A DNA stretch of 6,467 bases from Saprospiraceae bacterium (GCA_014379065.1 JACMMM010000021.1:1-6467); one strand, 5' to 3'; positions 1-6,433 are shown, counted from the first letter of the stretch. Numbers and translations: made by a program. Notes: a model not told the origin generated them from the letters alone.

Positions 1-1239
1 AACGAGATGTTCAGCGAAGATCTGGTGGCTTACCTCCGTGAATCGAAAATCAACATCTTGGGCCAACCGCTGCCCGCTGAAGACCAGCAGCAAAAGTTTT
101 CCATCAATGTAAGCAATCCTGACCCGGAATATGTCATTGATTACGAGGTCGGTTTTGTGCCAAAAATCGAGATTCAAGGCATTGACAAAAGCCATACCTA
201 CGAACGACTCACGGTAAACAATCTCGATGAGCTCGCCGAAGAAGACCTGCAATATGCCCGCAAACGCGTAGGCAAAAGCAGCCACCCCACTGACGGCATT
301 AATGAGAATGATATTGTGAAAATCGCGGCACGCGAACTGGTGTCCGCCGAAGGCGAAGCCAAAGAGGGCGGTTGGGAAAGCACTATGACTTTTTTGTTAA
401 AAAACGTTCATGATGAGGCATTTAAGGCCCAATTGCTCCGTTTGAAAACGGGTGATTCTTTGCGTTACAATGCACGTTCGGTAGAGAACCATGAGAAGGA
501 AGAGATGTACCGCAAGTACATCCTCGAGCTCCCTGACGATGACAACCGCGTGGTGGGCGATTGGTTTGAAGGCACCATTGAAGAGGTGAGCCGCGTGGAG
601 GATGCAGCACTCGACCAAGAATTCTTCGACGGTTATTTTGGCGAAGGCGTGTCAAGCAAAGAAGAAGCCATAGAAAAGTTGAAAGTGGGCATCCAGCAAT
701 TTTACGAGGTACGCTCCAGCGCCCTGCTTTTCCGTTCGCTTCAAGAGCGGCTCTTGGAATTGAACAAAATTCCGCTTCCCGACAAATTCCTCAAACGTTG
801 GCTCGGCGTGACCAATCAGGGCAAACTTGAACCCGCCCAAATCGAACGCGAATACCCTGCTTTCTCCGACAACCTCCGCTGGTCTATCATCTGCGAAGAC
901 CTGATGGAATCTTTCGGGGTAGAAGTCACCGATGCAGAATTGAAGGAGGAATACGCCCGGCGTGTACGCAACTATTTTCAGGCAAATCTGCCCGCGCATA
1001 TCCTGGAGAGTAGCATCGAACGATTGATGAAAGACGAAAAAGATGTAGAAAACACGAGGCGCGAACTAGAATCCGACAAATTGCTCGAAGCCGTGCGCGG
1101 ACAAATAACTTTGACAGATAAAGCCGTTTCCTCGGAGGAATTTCACAAAATAGTGGAAGAAGCAACAGCCAAAGCAAAAGCCGAGCAGTCAGAAGATGTC
1201 GTCTTGCGCACTACGCTGGATGAGGAAGCTGAGGTATGA
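1..1239 (+). CDS. tig: Trigger factor (ribosome-associated chaperone), 5' end cut off by window edge
   Basis: This is the C-terminal 412 codons of a trigger factor. The reading frame is open from base 1 (Asn-Glu before the Met at base 7), so that Met is internal and the true start lies upstream. By comparison with E. coli trigger factor (432 aa), roughly 70 residues of the N-terminal ribosome-binding domain, including its GFRxGxxP-type loop, are missing. Counting from the Met at base 7, residues 1-60 match the end of that domain and its linker (KINILGQPLP, then VGFVPKIEIQG). Residues about 100-200 occupy the place of the FKBP-like prolyl isomerase domain but are divergent, with no clear FKBP active-site pattern. 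Residues about 202-390 form the helical chaperone arms, beginning LDQEFFDGYFGEGV. The tail is Glu/Ala/Lys-rich. The protein would bind nascent chains at the ribosome exit. It precedes clpP, a common Bacteroidota order. Family assignment is firm; peptidyl-prolyl isomerase activity is doubtful. Confidence 0.9.
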   Translation, partial: NEMFSEDLVAYLRESKINILGQPLPAEDQQQKFSINVSNPDPEYVIDYEVGFVPKIEIQGIDKSHTYERLTVNNLDELAEEDLQYARKRVGKSSHPTDGINENDIVKIAARELVSAEGEAKEGGWESTMTFLLKNVHDEAFKAQLLRLKTGDSLRYNARSVENHEKEEMYRKYILELPDDDNRVVGDWFEGTIEEVSRVEDAALDQEFFDGYFGEGVSSKEEAIEKLKVGIQQFYEVRSSALLFRSLQERLLELNKIPLPDKFLKRWLGVTNQGKLEPAQIEREYPAFSDNLRWSIICEDLMESFGVEVTDAELKEEYARRVRNYFQANLPAHILESSIERLMKDEKDVENTRRELESDKLLEAVRGQITLTDKAVSSEEFHKIVEEATAKAKAEQSEDVVLRTTLDEEAEV

Positions 1240-1266
1240 AGTGATGGGGTGATGGAGGGATAAAAA

Positions 1267-1296
1267 TTCATCGTTGATCGATCTAAGTTCATCGTT
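1267..1296 (+). repeat. Direct repeat TTCATCGTT flanking GATCGATC in the tig-clpP gap
   Basis: TTCATCGTT occurs at 1267-1275 and 1288-1296, 21 bases apart (two helical turns), with the palindrome GATCGATC at 1276-1283 between them. This lies shortly after the tig stop and over 100 bases before the clpP -7 element. It could be a regulator site or a leftover of duplicated intergenic DNA. The function is unknown. Confidence 0.35.
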
Positions 1297-1402
1297 CCAC
1301 AGCAGCCATACATCCAGCATTTCAGTTCCATTTTTCTGGAGCGTAACCTTGTGGCAAATTCGTTGTTTCCTTTGCCTCAGAAAAGACAAGAACGCAGGCG
1401 TC

Positions 1403-1410
1403 TACTTTTG
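1403..1410 (+). promoter_or_regulatory. Probable -7 promoter element for clpP
   Basis: TACTTTTG matches the Bacteroidota -7 consensus TAnnTTTG exactly and lies 39 bases before the clpP ATG, giving a plausible short leader. The same octamer occurs before the first MauG-like gene. A -33 TTTG at 1371-1374 is about 28 bases upstream, farther than usual, so the -33 partner is uncertain. It suggests clpP can be transcribed independently of tig. Confidence 0.5.
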
Positions 1411-1449
1411 AATAAGTGCGATGCCAAGTTCTAAAAATTGGTTTTCAAA

Positions 1450-2154
1450 ATGTTCGACAAAAACGAATTTCAGAAGTATGCCACGAAACATCTTGGCATG
1501 AGCAGTATGCACCTCGAAAAATACATGGGCACCTCCGTACCAGGCATTCAGGCCTTCACGCCTTATGTGATCGAGGAGCGACAAATGAACGCCGCCGCTT
1601 TGGACGTTTTCAGCCGCTTGATGATGGACCGCATCATTTTTATGGGCGTACCCGTCACGGAATATGTATCCAATGTCATTCAGGCACAATTGCTGTTCCT
1701 AGAAAGCACCGACCCTAAGCGCGATGTGCAAATGTTTATCAACAGCCCCGGCGGCTCCGTCATTGACGGACTTGGCATCTACGACACGATGCAATATGTT
1801 GCGCCTGATGTGGCCACGATCTGCACAGGACTGGCGGCTTCCATGGGCGCGGTGTTGCTTGCTGCAGGGGCAAAGGGCAAGCGCAGTGCATTGTTTCACA
1901 GCCATGTGATGATCCACCAGCCGATGGGCGGCGCACAAGGGCAGGTTTCGGACATCGAAATCTCCTACAAGCTCATCAAAAAGATGCAAAAGTCGCTGTA
2001 CGACATCCTTACACACCACACCGGCCAATCTTATAAGAAAATCGAAGAGGATTGTGACCGCGACAACTGGATGAGCAGCATTGAGGCCAAAGAATACGGC
2101 CTTGTAGATGAGGTGCTCGACCGCAACAATCCGAAGAAAGCAAAAGAAGCATAG
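1450..2154 (+). CDS. clpP: ATP-dependent Clp protease proteolytic subunit ClpP
   Basis: A complete 234-residue ClpP, the serine peptidase that forms the tetradecameric degradation chamber used by Clp ATPases in the cytoplasm. Counting from the ATG at 1450, the catalytic triad is Ser131 (in GLAASMGAV), His156 (MIHQP) and Asp205 (DCDRD). INSPGGSV at 98-104 builds the oxyanion region, and Asp203-Arg204 match the oligomerisation sensor pair described in S. aureus ClpP. About 34 residues precede the region that aligns with mature E. coli ClpP, so an N-terminal propeptide or extension is likely. The ATG at 1450 is preferred over an in-frame TTG at 1438 because ATG is far commoner and MFDKNEFQKYA resembles the start of other Bacteroidota ClpPs. 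Two oddities are seen: the usually invariant SRVMIHQP reads SHVMIHQP, and the handle-helix AREIL pattern is replaced by YKLIKK. The gene is followed by a strong terminator, not by clpX. Confidence 0.96.
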   Translation: MFDKNEFQKYATKHLGMSSMHLEKYMGTSVPGIQAFTPYVIEERQMNAAALDVFSRLMMDRIIFMGVPVTEYVSNVIQAQLLFLESTDPKRDVQMFINSPGGSVIDGLGIYDTMQYVAPDVATICTGLAASMGAVLLAAGAKGKRSALFHSHVMIHQPMGGAQGQVSDIEISYKLIKKMQKSLYDILTHHTGQSYKKIEEDCDRDNWMSSIEAKEYGLVDEVLDRNNPKKAKEA

Positions 2155-2179
2155 TTTTCAGGGATTACGGCCATTTTAG

Positions 2180-2224
2180 CCCCGTTTTCGCAGACCTGAC
2201 TGCGGAAACGGGGTTTGTTTTTTT
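2180..2224 (+). terminator. Intrinsic terminator after clpP
   Basis: A 14-bp stem (2180-2193 with 2200-2213) contains one G-U pair and closes a six-base loop ACCTGA. It is followed by TTTGTTTTTTT at 2214-2224. The arms read CCCCGTTTTCGCAG and CTGCGGAAACGGGG. The hairpin begins 25 bases after the clpP stop codon, so it ends the clpP transcript and separates it from the redox genes. Confidence 0.93.
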
Positions 2225-2307
2225 AATTCGGTAAAATTTCGACATCCGCCCAACCCAATTCGGCTTGCCTGCGTCTTTGGGGTGTTAAATCTTTCGTAAA
2301 GACTGAC

Positions 2308-2324
2308 TTGACACAAACTTGACA
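2308..2324 (+). repeat. Two direct TTGACA copies, 11 bases apart, upstream of the first MauG-like gene
   Basis: TTGACA occurs at 2308-2313 and again at 2319-2324, about one helical turn apart, in the context ACTTGACAcAAACTTGACA. The second copy sits 16 bases upstream of the -7 element at 2338-2345, so its TTG may serve as the -33 element. The pair could alternatively be a regulator binding site. The repeat is directly visible; its role is inferred. Confidence 0.45.
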
Positions 2325-2337
2325 AAAGTCCTAGTGC

Positions 2338-2345
2338 TACTTTTG
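2338..2345 (+). promoter_or_regulatory. Probable -7 promoter element for the MauG-like gene pair
   Basis: TACTTTTG is an exact TAnnTTTG match placed 32 bases before the ATG at 2378 and downstream of the clpP terminator, so it is well placed to drive both diheme genes. A TTG at 2319-2321 lies 16 bases upstream, slightly shorter than the typical Bacteroidota spacer. Confidence 0.6.
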
Positions 2346-2377
2346 AGCACTTCACAACACAAACTACTTGCCGAATT

Positions 2378-3547
2378 ATGAAAAAAATCTATTTACTTGC
2401 TGCCCTTTCCTGCTCTCTTTTAGCTTTTAGCTGCAAAAATGATGACTTCAGCTACGTTTATTACACCCCAGAAGAGCAGGCATTGCTTTCACCTTACTTG
2501 AACCTGCCCCAACTCCCTTCCAACTACGAAGTTGTGCTTCCCACTTATATGTCGTTCTCAGGCGTTGGCGGCTTTTCACGCCCTGTCGAGTTTGCCAAAG
2601 TGGAATTGGGCCGGGTGCTTTTCTATGACAAAAGCCTTTCCAAAGACGGCAAAATTGCTTGTGCCAATTGCCACAAACAAGCACTTGCATTTAGCGATGA
2701 TGCCGCTGTAAGTAAAGGTGTGTTCAACCGTTCAGGCACCCGCAACTCCATTGCGCTGAGTTCCGTACCTTCTTTTTCGGGGGCTTATGAGAACACTGGC
2801 AACTCGCTTTTTTGGGACAATCGCGCCAAAACCGTCCAAGAGCAAAGCCGTGCCTCGCTTGCCAATGTCAAGGAAATGGACATGTCCATGGCCGAGGTGG
2901 TCGCAGCAGTGAACAATCAACCCTATTATTCCGTCCTCTTCAGAAAAGCATTTGGGGAGCAGTCTGCAACGGAAGAACATGTAACAGAAGCAATCCAGAG
3001 TTTTGTACACGCCCTTGCCTCTTTCCAGAGCAAATTTGATGAGGCAGCGCAAGCACAATTTGAATCCAACACCCAAAATTTTCACTTTGAAGTCGAAAAT
3101 TTTGAGCAATTTACAGCGCAAGAAAACCGGGGCAAAACACTTTACCTGAACAACTGCGCTTCTTGCCACACCCAAACGTTTTCAGCTCCTTTTGTACAGT
3201 CTGCCTCCAATGGCCTGGATGAGTACCCTAATGACGCTGGAGTAGGGGGCGTCACAAATTTCGCCCCAGACATGGGCACCTTCAAAGTGCCTGCCTTGCG
3301 CAACATCGCACTCACGGCTCCCTACATGCACGATGGGCGTTTCCAAACCTTGGAACAGGTAATAGAACATTACAACACGGGCATAAAACCACATGCTAAC
3401 CTTCATTCCAATTTGCAAAGCCCAGATGGGACGCCCAAAAAAATGAATTTCTCCGCGAACGACAAAGAATCGCTTGTAGCATTCTTGCACACCTTGAGCG
3501 ATGAAAAAATGATTGCTGATGCACGTTTTGCCAACCCATTCAAATAG
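2378..3547 (+). CDS. Diheme cytochrome c peroxidase/MauG-family lipoprotein (first copy)
   Basis: A 389-residue secreted diheme c-type protein. A signal peptide (1-18) ends in LAFSC, making Cys19 the probable lipid anchor. The next residues KNDD resemble Bacteroidota surface lipoprotein export signals, so it may face the outside. Heme sites are CANCH (95-99) and CASCH (260-264). Conserved family features follow by eye: RNS at 122-124, FWDNRA with the inter-heme Trp146, Gln156 and Glu166 (Trp+10 and Trp+20, as in the distal pocket of peroxidases and MauG), and LRNIALTAPYMHDGRF at 307-322. Aligned with Pseudomonas peroxidase, the distal His71 position is Val115 and the Met275 position is Tyr332 (EHYNTG). 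This is the MauG pattern: an open N-terminal heme and a Tyr-ligated C-terminal heme. The reaction is likely peroxide-driven oxidation, with the substrate unknown. A paralogue follows 59 bases downstream. The family call is firm; the physiological role is not known. Confidence 0.93.
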   Translation: MKKIYLLAALSCSLLAFSCKNDDFSYVYYTPEEQALLSPYLNLPQLPSNYEVVLPTYMSFSGVGGFSRPVEFAKVELGRVLFYDKSLSKDGKIACANCHKQALAFSDDAAVSKGVFNRSGTRNSIALSSVPSFSGAYENTGNSLFWDNRAKTVQEQSRASLANVKEMDMSMAEVVAAVNNQPYYSVLFRKAFGEQSATEEHVTEAIQSFVHALASFQSKFDEAAQAQFESNTQNFHFEVENFEQFTAQENRGKTLYLNNCASCHTQTFSAPFVQSASNGLDEYPNDAGVGGVTNFAPDMGTFKVPALRNIALTAPYMHDGRFQTLEQVIEHYNTGIKPHANLHSNLQSPDGTPKKMNFSANDKESLVAFLHTLSDEKMIADARFANPFK

Positions 3548-3606
3548 TTTCCTAACTCTAAGCCATTCAAACTTTCCCTCACCTATTCACCGTAAACATT
3601 TGAGCC

Positions 3607-4791
3607 ATGAAAAAACTCGCACCTGTTTTCACCTTGTTCGCCCTGTTTTTGCTCCTAGGGGCCTGCAAGTCCGATTTCAATTATTACTATTATTCAAAGG
3701 AGGAAACTGAAGTGCTCTCACAGTTTCTCAACTTGCCTGAGCTCCCTGACGATTACACCGTTACCTTCCCCAGCCACTTGAGCAACGTTGGCCTTTTCCC
3801 CCGTGCAGTGGAGCGCGACAAAGCGGTACTGGGCCGCGTAATTTTCTACGACAAAAAACTCTCTAAGGATGGCACCGTCGCTTGTGCCAACTGTCACAAG
3901 CAAGAACTGGCTTTCTCTGACGACAAGGCTTTCAGCGATGGCGTGTACGACCGTTCCACGACCCGCAACTCTATCGCTCTGGGCTCGGTAGCCAATTTCT
4001 CTGCCTATTACGGCACCGACCTCAATGGCTCCAGTGCCATTCGTTTTTTCTGGGACAACCGCGCCGAAACTGCTGCCATCCAGAGCCGTGGCTCTATGAC
4101 CAACGAAAAAGAAATGGACATGACCATGCATGATATTGCTACTACTGTAGAAGCACAGCCTTACTATGCGCCCTTGTTCAAAAAAGCCTTTGGCAGCACT
4201 ACCGTCACGGACGAACTCGTATTGGAGGCCGTTGCCAATTTCGTGAACGCCATGGGATCGTTCCAAAGCGATTTTGATGCGGAAGCCAACCAAAGCACTG
4301 CAAGCTATTCCGGCAACTTTGGCAACACGGTCTACGACAACGATTTTTCTGGCTTCAGTGCAGCTCAAAACCGGGGCAAAAAACTTTACAACAACAATTG
4401 CGCCTCTTGTCATAGCGGCAATATGGGTCGCCCAGTGTTGCAGCTTGCCAACAATGGTCTGGAATCCAACCCCACCGACTTGGGCGTTGGAGGTATCACT
4501 GGCTTGAACGAACAAAAAGGCTCGTTTAAAGTGCCCACGCTGCGGAACATTGCCCTCACCGCACCCTATATGCACGATGGGCGCTTTGCCAACCTAAACG
4601 AGGTGCTCGATTTTTATAATACAGGCATCCAAAACCACCCTTTCCTTCATGCTGATTTGAAAACGGGCAACCAGCCCAAGCACATGAATTTTTCGGAAAG
4701 CGATAAGACTGACATGATTGCGTTTTTAAATACCCTGTCGGATGAACACTTGCTCGATGACAAGAAGTTCTCCAATCCTTTTAAGCAGTAA
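3607..4791 (+). CDS. Diheme cytochrome c peroxidase/MauG-family lipoprotein (second copy)
   Basis: A 394-residue paralogue of the preceding gene, matching it along the whole length. The signal peptide ends LLLGAC, giving lipidated Cys20 followed by KSDFN and a run of four Tyr (26-29). Heme sites are CANCH (93-97) and CASCH (265-269). Trp149 in FFWDNRA, Gln159, Glu169 and LRNIALTAPYMHDGRF (312-327) are conserved. Val113 replaces the classical distal His, and Tyr337 (DFYNTG) sits where Met275 of Pseudomonas peroxidase would be, so it too looks MauG-like. The copies differ mainly by a few extra residues before FFWDNRA and in the Ser/Asn-rich linker at about 226-248. The ATG is chosen because it begins directly at MKKL and yields a complete signal peptide. 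The 59-base gap to the upstream gene holds no hairpin, so the two are probably one transcript, ended by the terminator just downstream. The substrate is unknown. Confidence 0.93.
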   Translation: MKKLAPVFTLFALFLLLGACKSDFNYYYYSKEETEVLSQFLNLPELPDDYTVTFPSHLSNVGLFPRAVERDKAVLGRVIFYDKKLSKDGTVACANCHKQELAFSDDKAFSDGVYDRSTTRNSIALGSVANFSAYYGTDLNGSSAIRFFWDNRAETAAIQSRGSMTNEKEMDMTMHDIATTVEAQPYYAPLFKKAFGSTTVTDELVLEAVANFVNAMGSFQSDFDAEANQSTASYSGNFGNTVYDNDFSGFSAAQNRGKKLYNNNCASCHSGNMGRPVLQLANNGLESNPTDLGVGGITGLNEQKGSFKVPTLRNIALTAPYMHDGRFANLNEVLDFYNTGIQNHPFLHADLKTGNQPKHMNFSESDKTDMIAFLNTLSDEHLLDDKKFSNPFKQ

Positions 4792-4812
4792 ACACAAGCA
4801 CACTGCCACTCT

Positions 4813-4860
4813 TCCGCCCGGAAGCCATTAACCCGATGAGCTTTCGGGCGGATTTATTTT
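4813..4860 (+). terminator. Intrinsic terminator after the MauG-like pair
   Basis: A 13-bp stem (4813-4825 TCCGCCCGGAAGC with 4840-4852 GCTTTCGGGCGGA) has one G-U pair. The 14-base loop can itself form a short CAT/ATG extension. It is followed by TTTATTTT at 4853-4860. It starts 21 bases after the stop codon of the second diheme gene and separates the redox unit from the envelope-protein pair, although the T-tract is interrupted, so some read-through is possible. Confidence 0.85.
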
Positions 4861-4882
4861 AGGACCATAAATACTGCTTAAC

Positions 4883-5656
4883 ATGCGCCCTTTTATCCTA
4901 ATTTTTGCAGGTTTCCTTCTTTTAGCAGCTGGTTGCGTCCAGTACCATTACTCCCCCAATTTTGTTCAGACACCTTATGTAGTCAAAAAGGGCGATGGTA
5001 TGGTTACGGCGGCAATCAGTGGCAGTCCCGTTGCCCTCAATGGCGATTTTCATGCTTCGTACAGCCCTATCAAGTATGGCACCGTGATGCTCAACTATTT
5101 CCAAGCACATAGCAGTTTTACGGAAAACAATTTTTTGGGCGGTCCATCCTACCTGCAAACCACCAAAGGGTATTTGGTAGAAGGTGCTGTAGGAGCCTAC
5201 AAGCCATTTTCTTTTGGCACTGCCGCCCTATACGTCGGTTGGGGGCAAGGGCAAATGCGCAACGACTATGGCATCAACAGGATTGCCGATCTCGGGCTTC
5301 AGCGCTTTTTTGTACAGCCCACTTTTACCTATAAAAATGATTGGTTTCGGCTTGGGATCGGGCTGCGCTTTGTAAGGCTCAATTTCCCATCGGGCAATAT
5401 AGATTATCGCATTGAGCCTGCCGATGTCGTAATAATCCAACGACTGGAAAAGGAATCACCTTTCTGGTTTCCGGAAATGGGCGGCAATATTGGAATCCAT
5501 TTCAAACCTGTCACGATTTCTGCCAACCTTGTCATAATGGCCACAAGACCTGCAGCAGAATATAGCTTTGACGCCTCGAACATTGGCGTCGGCCTTTCTT
5601 TGGAATTGCAAGAGCTATTCAAAAAACGAAACAGGAATTCCGTAATTGAAGAATGA
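4883..5656 (+). CDS. Putative outer-membrane barrel-like lipoprotein (first of a paralogous pair)
   Basis: A 257-residue protein of unknown function. The signal peptide ends LLLAAGC, a good lipobox with Cys18 as the anchor. Unlike the two upstream lipoproteins, the residues after Cys (VQYHYSPN) carry no acidic signal, so a periplasm-facing anchor is more likely. The mature part has alternating aromatic/hydrophobic and polar residues with Gly turns (for example YLVEGAVGAYKPF, GTAALYVGWGQGQ, WFRLGIGLRFVRL), which suggests antiparallel beta strands of a small barrel. The opening pattern (PNFVQTPYVVKKGDG, then ASYSPIKYGTVMLNYF) resembles a family of outer-membrane beta-barrel proteins common in Bacteroidota. 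Distinctive residues are YRIEPAD (175-181), then IIQRLEKESPFWFPEMG (184-200) and FKPVTI (207-212). The C-terminus after about 244 is charged (KKRNRNS) and not strand-like. A paralogue starts 25 bases downstream. No convincing promoter was found. A lipid anchor on a barrel-like protein is unusual, so a soluble beta-barrel or beta-sandwich is an alternative. Confidence 0.8.
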   Translation: MRPFILIFAGFLLLAAGCVQYHYSPNFVQTPYVVKKGDGMVTAAISGSPVALNGDFHASYSPIKYGTVMLNYFQAHSSFTENNFLGGPSYLQTTKGYLVEGAVGAYKPFSFGTAALYVGWGQGQMRNDYGINRIADLGLQRFFVQPTFTYKNDWFRLGIGLRFVRLNFPSGNIDYRIEPADVVIIQRLEKESPFWFPEMGGNIGIHFKPVTISANLVIMATRPAAEYSFDASNIGVGLSLELQELFKKRNRNSVIEE

Positions 5657-5681
5657 TGAATGATACTATAAATCAACATTT

Positions 5682-6419
5682 ATGAAAAAAATCTTCCTGC
5701 TATTCGCAATTTCTTTAGCCATGCCTTCGGGCGGTAAAAGCCAGACTTACAACTACGCGCTCAATTCATTGAATATCCCTTGCCTTACTCAAAAAGGGGA
5801 TGCATCGCTGGGTATTGGCTGGTCTCGTGGAATCGCTTTTCAGGCCCTAGAATTGCGGGGGGCTTACAGCCCGATGCCACATCTGGCGATAATGGCCAAT
5901 TACTTTGGCGCACGAGAAAAAAGTGTGCGCCAAAAATTGGAAAATGGCACCGATTTCTACTTGTGGGAGGCCGCTGTAGGCGCCTACGAAAAAATGCCCA
6001 GAGGTTCTGCAAGCCTGTTCGCAGGTTTTGGCTCCGGAAGCCTGTTCAGTAATTACGGACTGGATCGGACTGCGGCATTCGATATTCAACGTTTCTTTTT
6101 ACAGCCTGGCCTAAGCTATAGAAGCAACCATTTTCAGGCGGGGTTGGCGCTTCGACTCTCCCGTCTTTTTTATAGTCATGGGGTGATCTCTTACGCCATT
6201 GAGCCAGCTGATATTCAGTACATCCAAAACGTTGAAAAGAACTCACCTATATTTTTGCCCGAGCTCGGCATGCAAGCAGGGATACGCCTCAAACCCGTGA
6301 CCATCAACCTGAGCATTTCTTCCATTTTCCCCAGCACCAGCGACTGGAACTTTATCCGGCTAAATAGCAGCCTTTCTGTAATGGTGGATTTTGGGGTGGG
6401 GAGGAAGGCGAAACAGTAG
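5682..6419 (+). CDS. Putative outer-membrane barrel-like protein (second of a paralogous pair)
   Basis: A 245-residue paralogue of the preceding protein, also of unknown function. MKKIFLLFAISLAMPSGGKSQ looks like a signal peptide cut near residue 21 by signal peptidase I. There is no lipobox Cys, so unlike its neighbour it is not predicted to be lipidated. Shared landmarks are the KGD near residues 38-40, AYSPMPHLAIMANYF (61-75), EAAVGAYEKMPRGSASLFAGFGSG (96-119), SNYGLDR (123-129), QRFFLQP (136-142), YAIEPADIQYIQ (171-182), VEKNSP then LPELG (184-196) and LKPVTI (203-208). Mature segments alternate hydrophobic and polar residues as in outer-membrane strands, and the chain ends near a strand LSVMVDFGVG. 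The 25-base spacing to the upstream gene and the shared strand suggest one transcript from a tandem duplication. The start ATG follows an A-rich leader and is the only one that preserves the signal peptide. Confidence 0.8.
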   Translation: MKKIFLLFAISLAMPSGGKSQTYNYALNSLNIPCLTQKGDASLGIGWSRGIAFQALELRGAYSPMPHLAIMANYFGAREKSVRQKLENGTDFYLWEAAVGAYEKMPRGSASLFAGFGSGSLFSNYGLDRTAAFDIQRFFLQPGLSYRSNHFQAGLALRLSRLFYSHGVISYAIEPADIQYIQNVEKNSPIFLPELGMQAGIRLKPVTINLSISSIFPSTSDWNFIRLNSSLSVMVDFGVGRKAKQ

Positions 6420-6433
6420 GCAGTAGCAGCTTC

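Noticed and set aside
1353..1376. Inverted pair GGCAAA / TTTGCC with a 12-base loop upstream of clpP
   Set aside because: Only six pairs with a long loop and no T-tract; too weak to call a terminator or operator.
1189..1389. Minus-strand 66-codon frame crossing the tig-clpP gap
   Set aside because: Half of it is antisense to the tig 3' end, there is no start context or recognisable motif, and its composition is not convincingly coding.
1438..1449. TTG at 1438 as the clpP start, adding four residues
   Set aside because: The ATG at 1450 is in frame, closer to the expected N-terminus of Bacteroidota ClpPs, and a far more common start codon.
3595..3602. AACATTTG as a promoter -7 element for the second diheme gene
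   Set aside because: It misses the first T of TAnnTTTG and lies only four bases before the ATG, leaving no room for a leader. Co-transcription with the upstream gene is simpler.
3718..4575. Long 285-codon open frame on the minus strand
   Set aside because: It is wholly antisense to the second diheme gene, whose heme motifs and paralogy are clear. The minus-strand product has no signal, domain or recognisable motif, and the open frame follows from the codon usage of the real gene.
4855..4862. TATTTTAG as a -7 element for the barrel-like pair
   Set aside because: It has one mismatch to TAnnTTTG, overlaps the T-tract of the terminator, and lacks a -33 partner.
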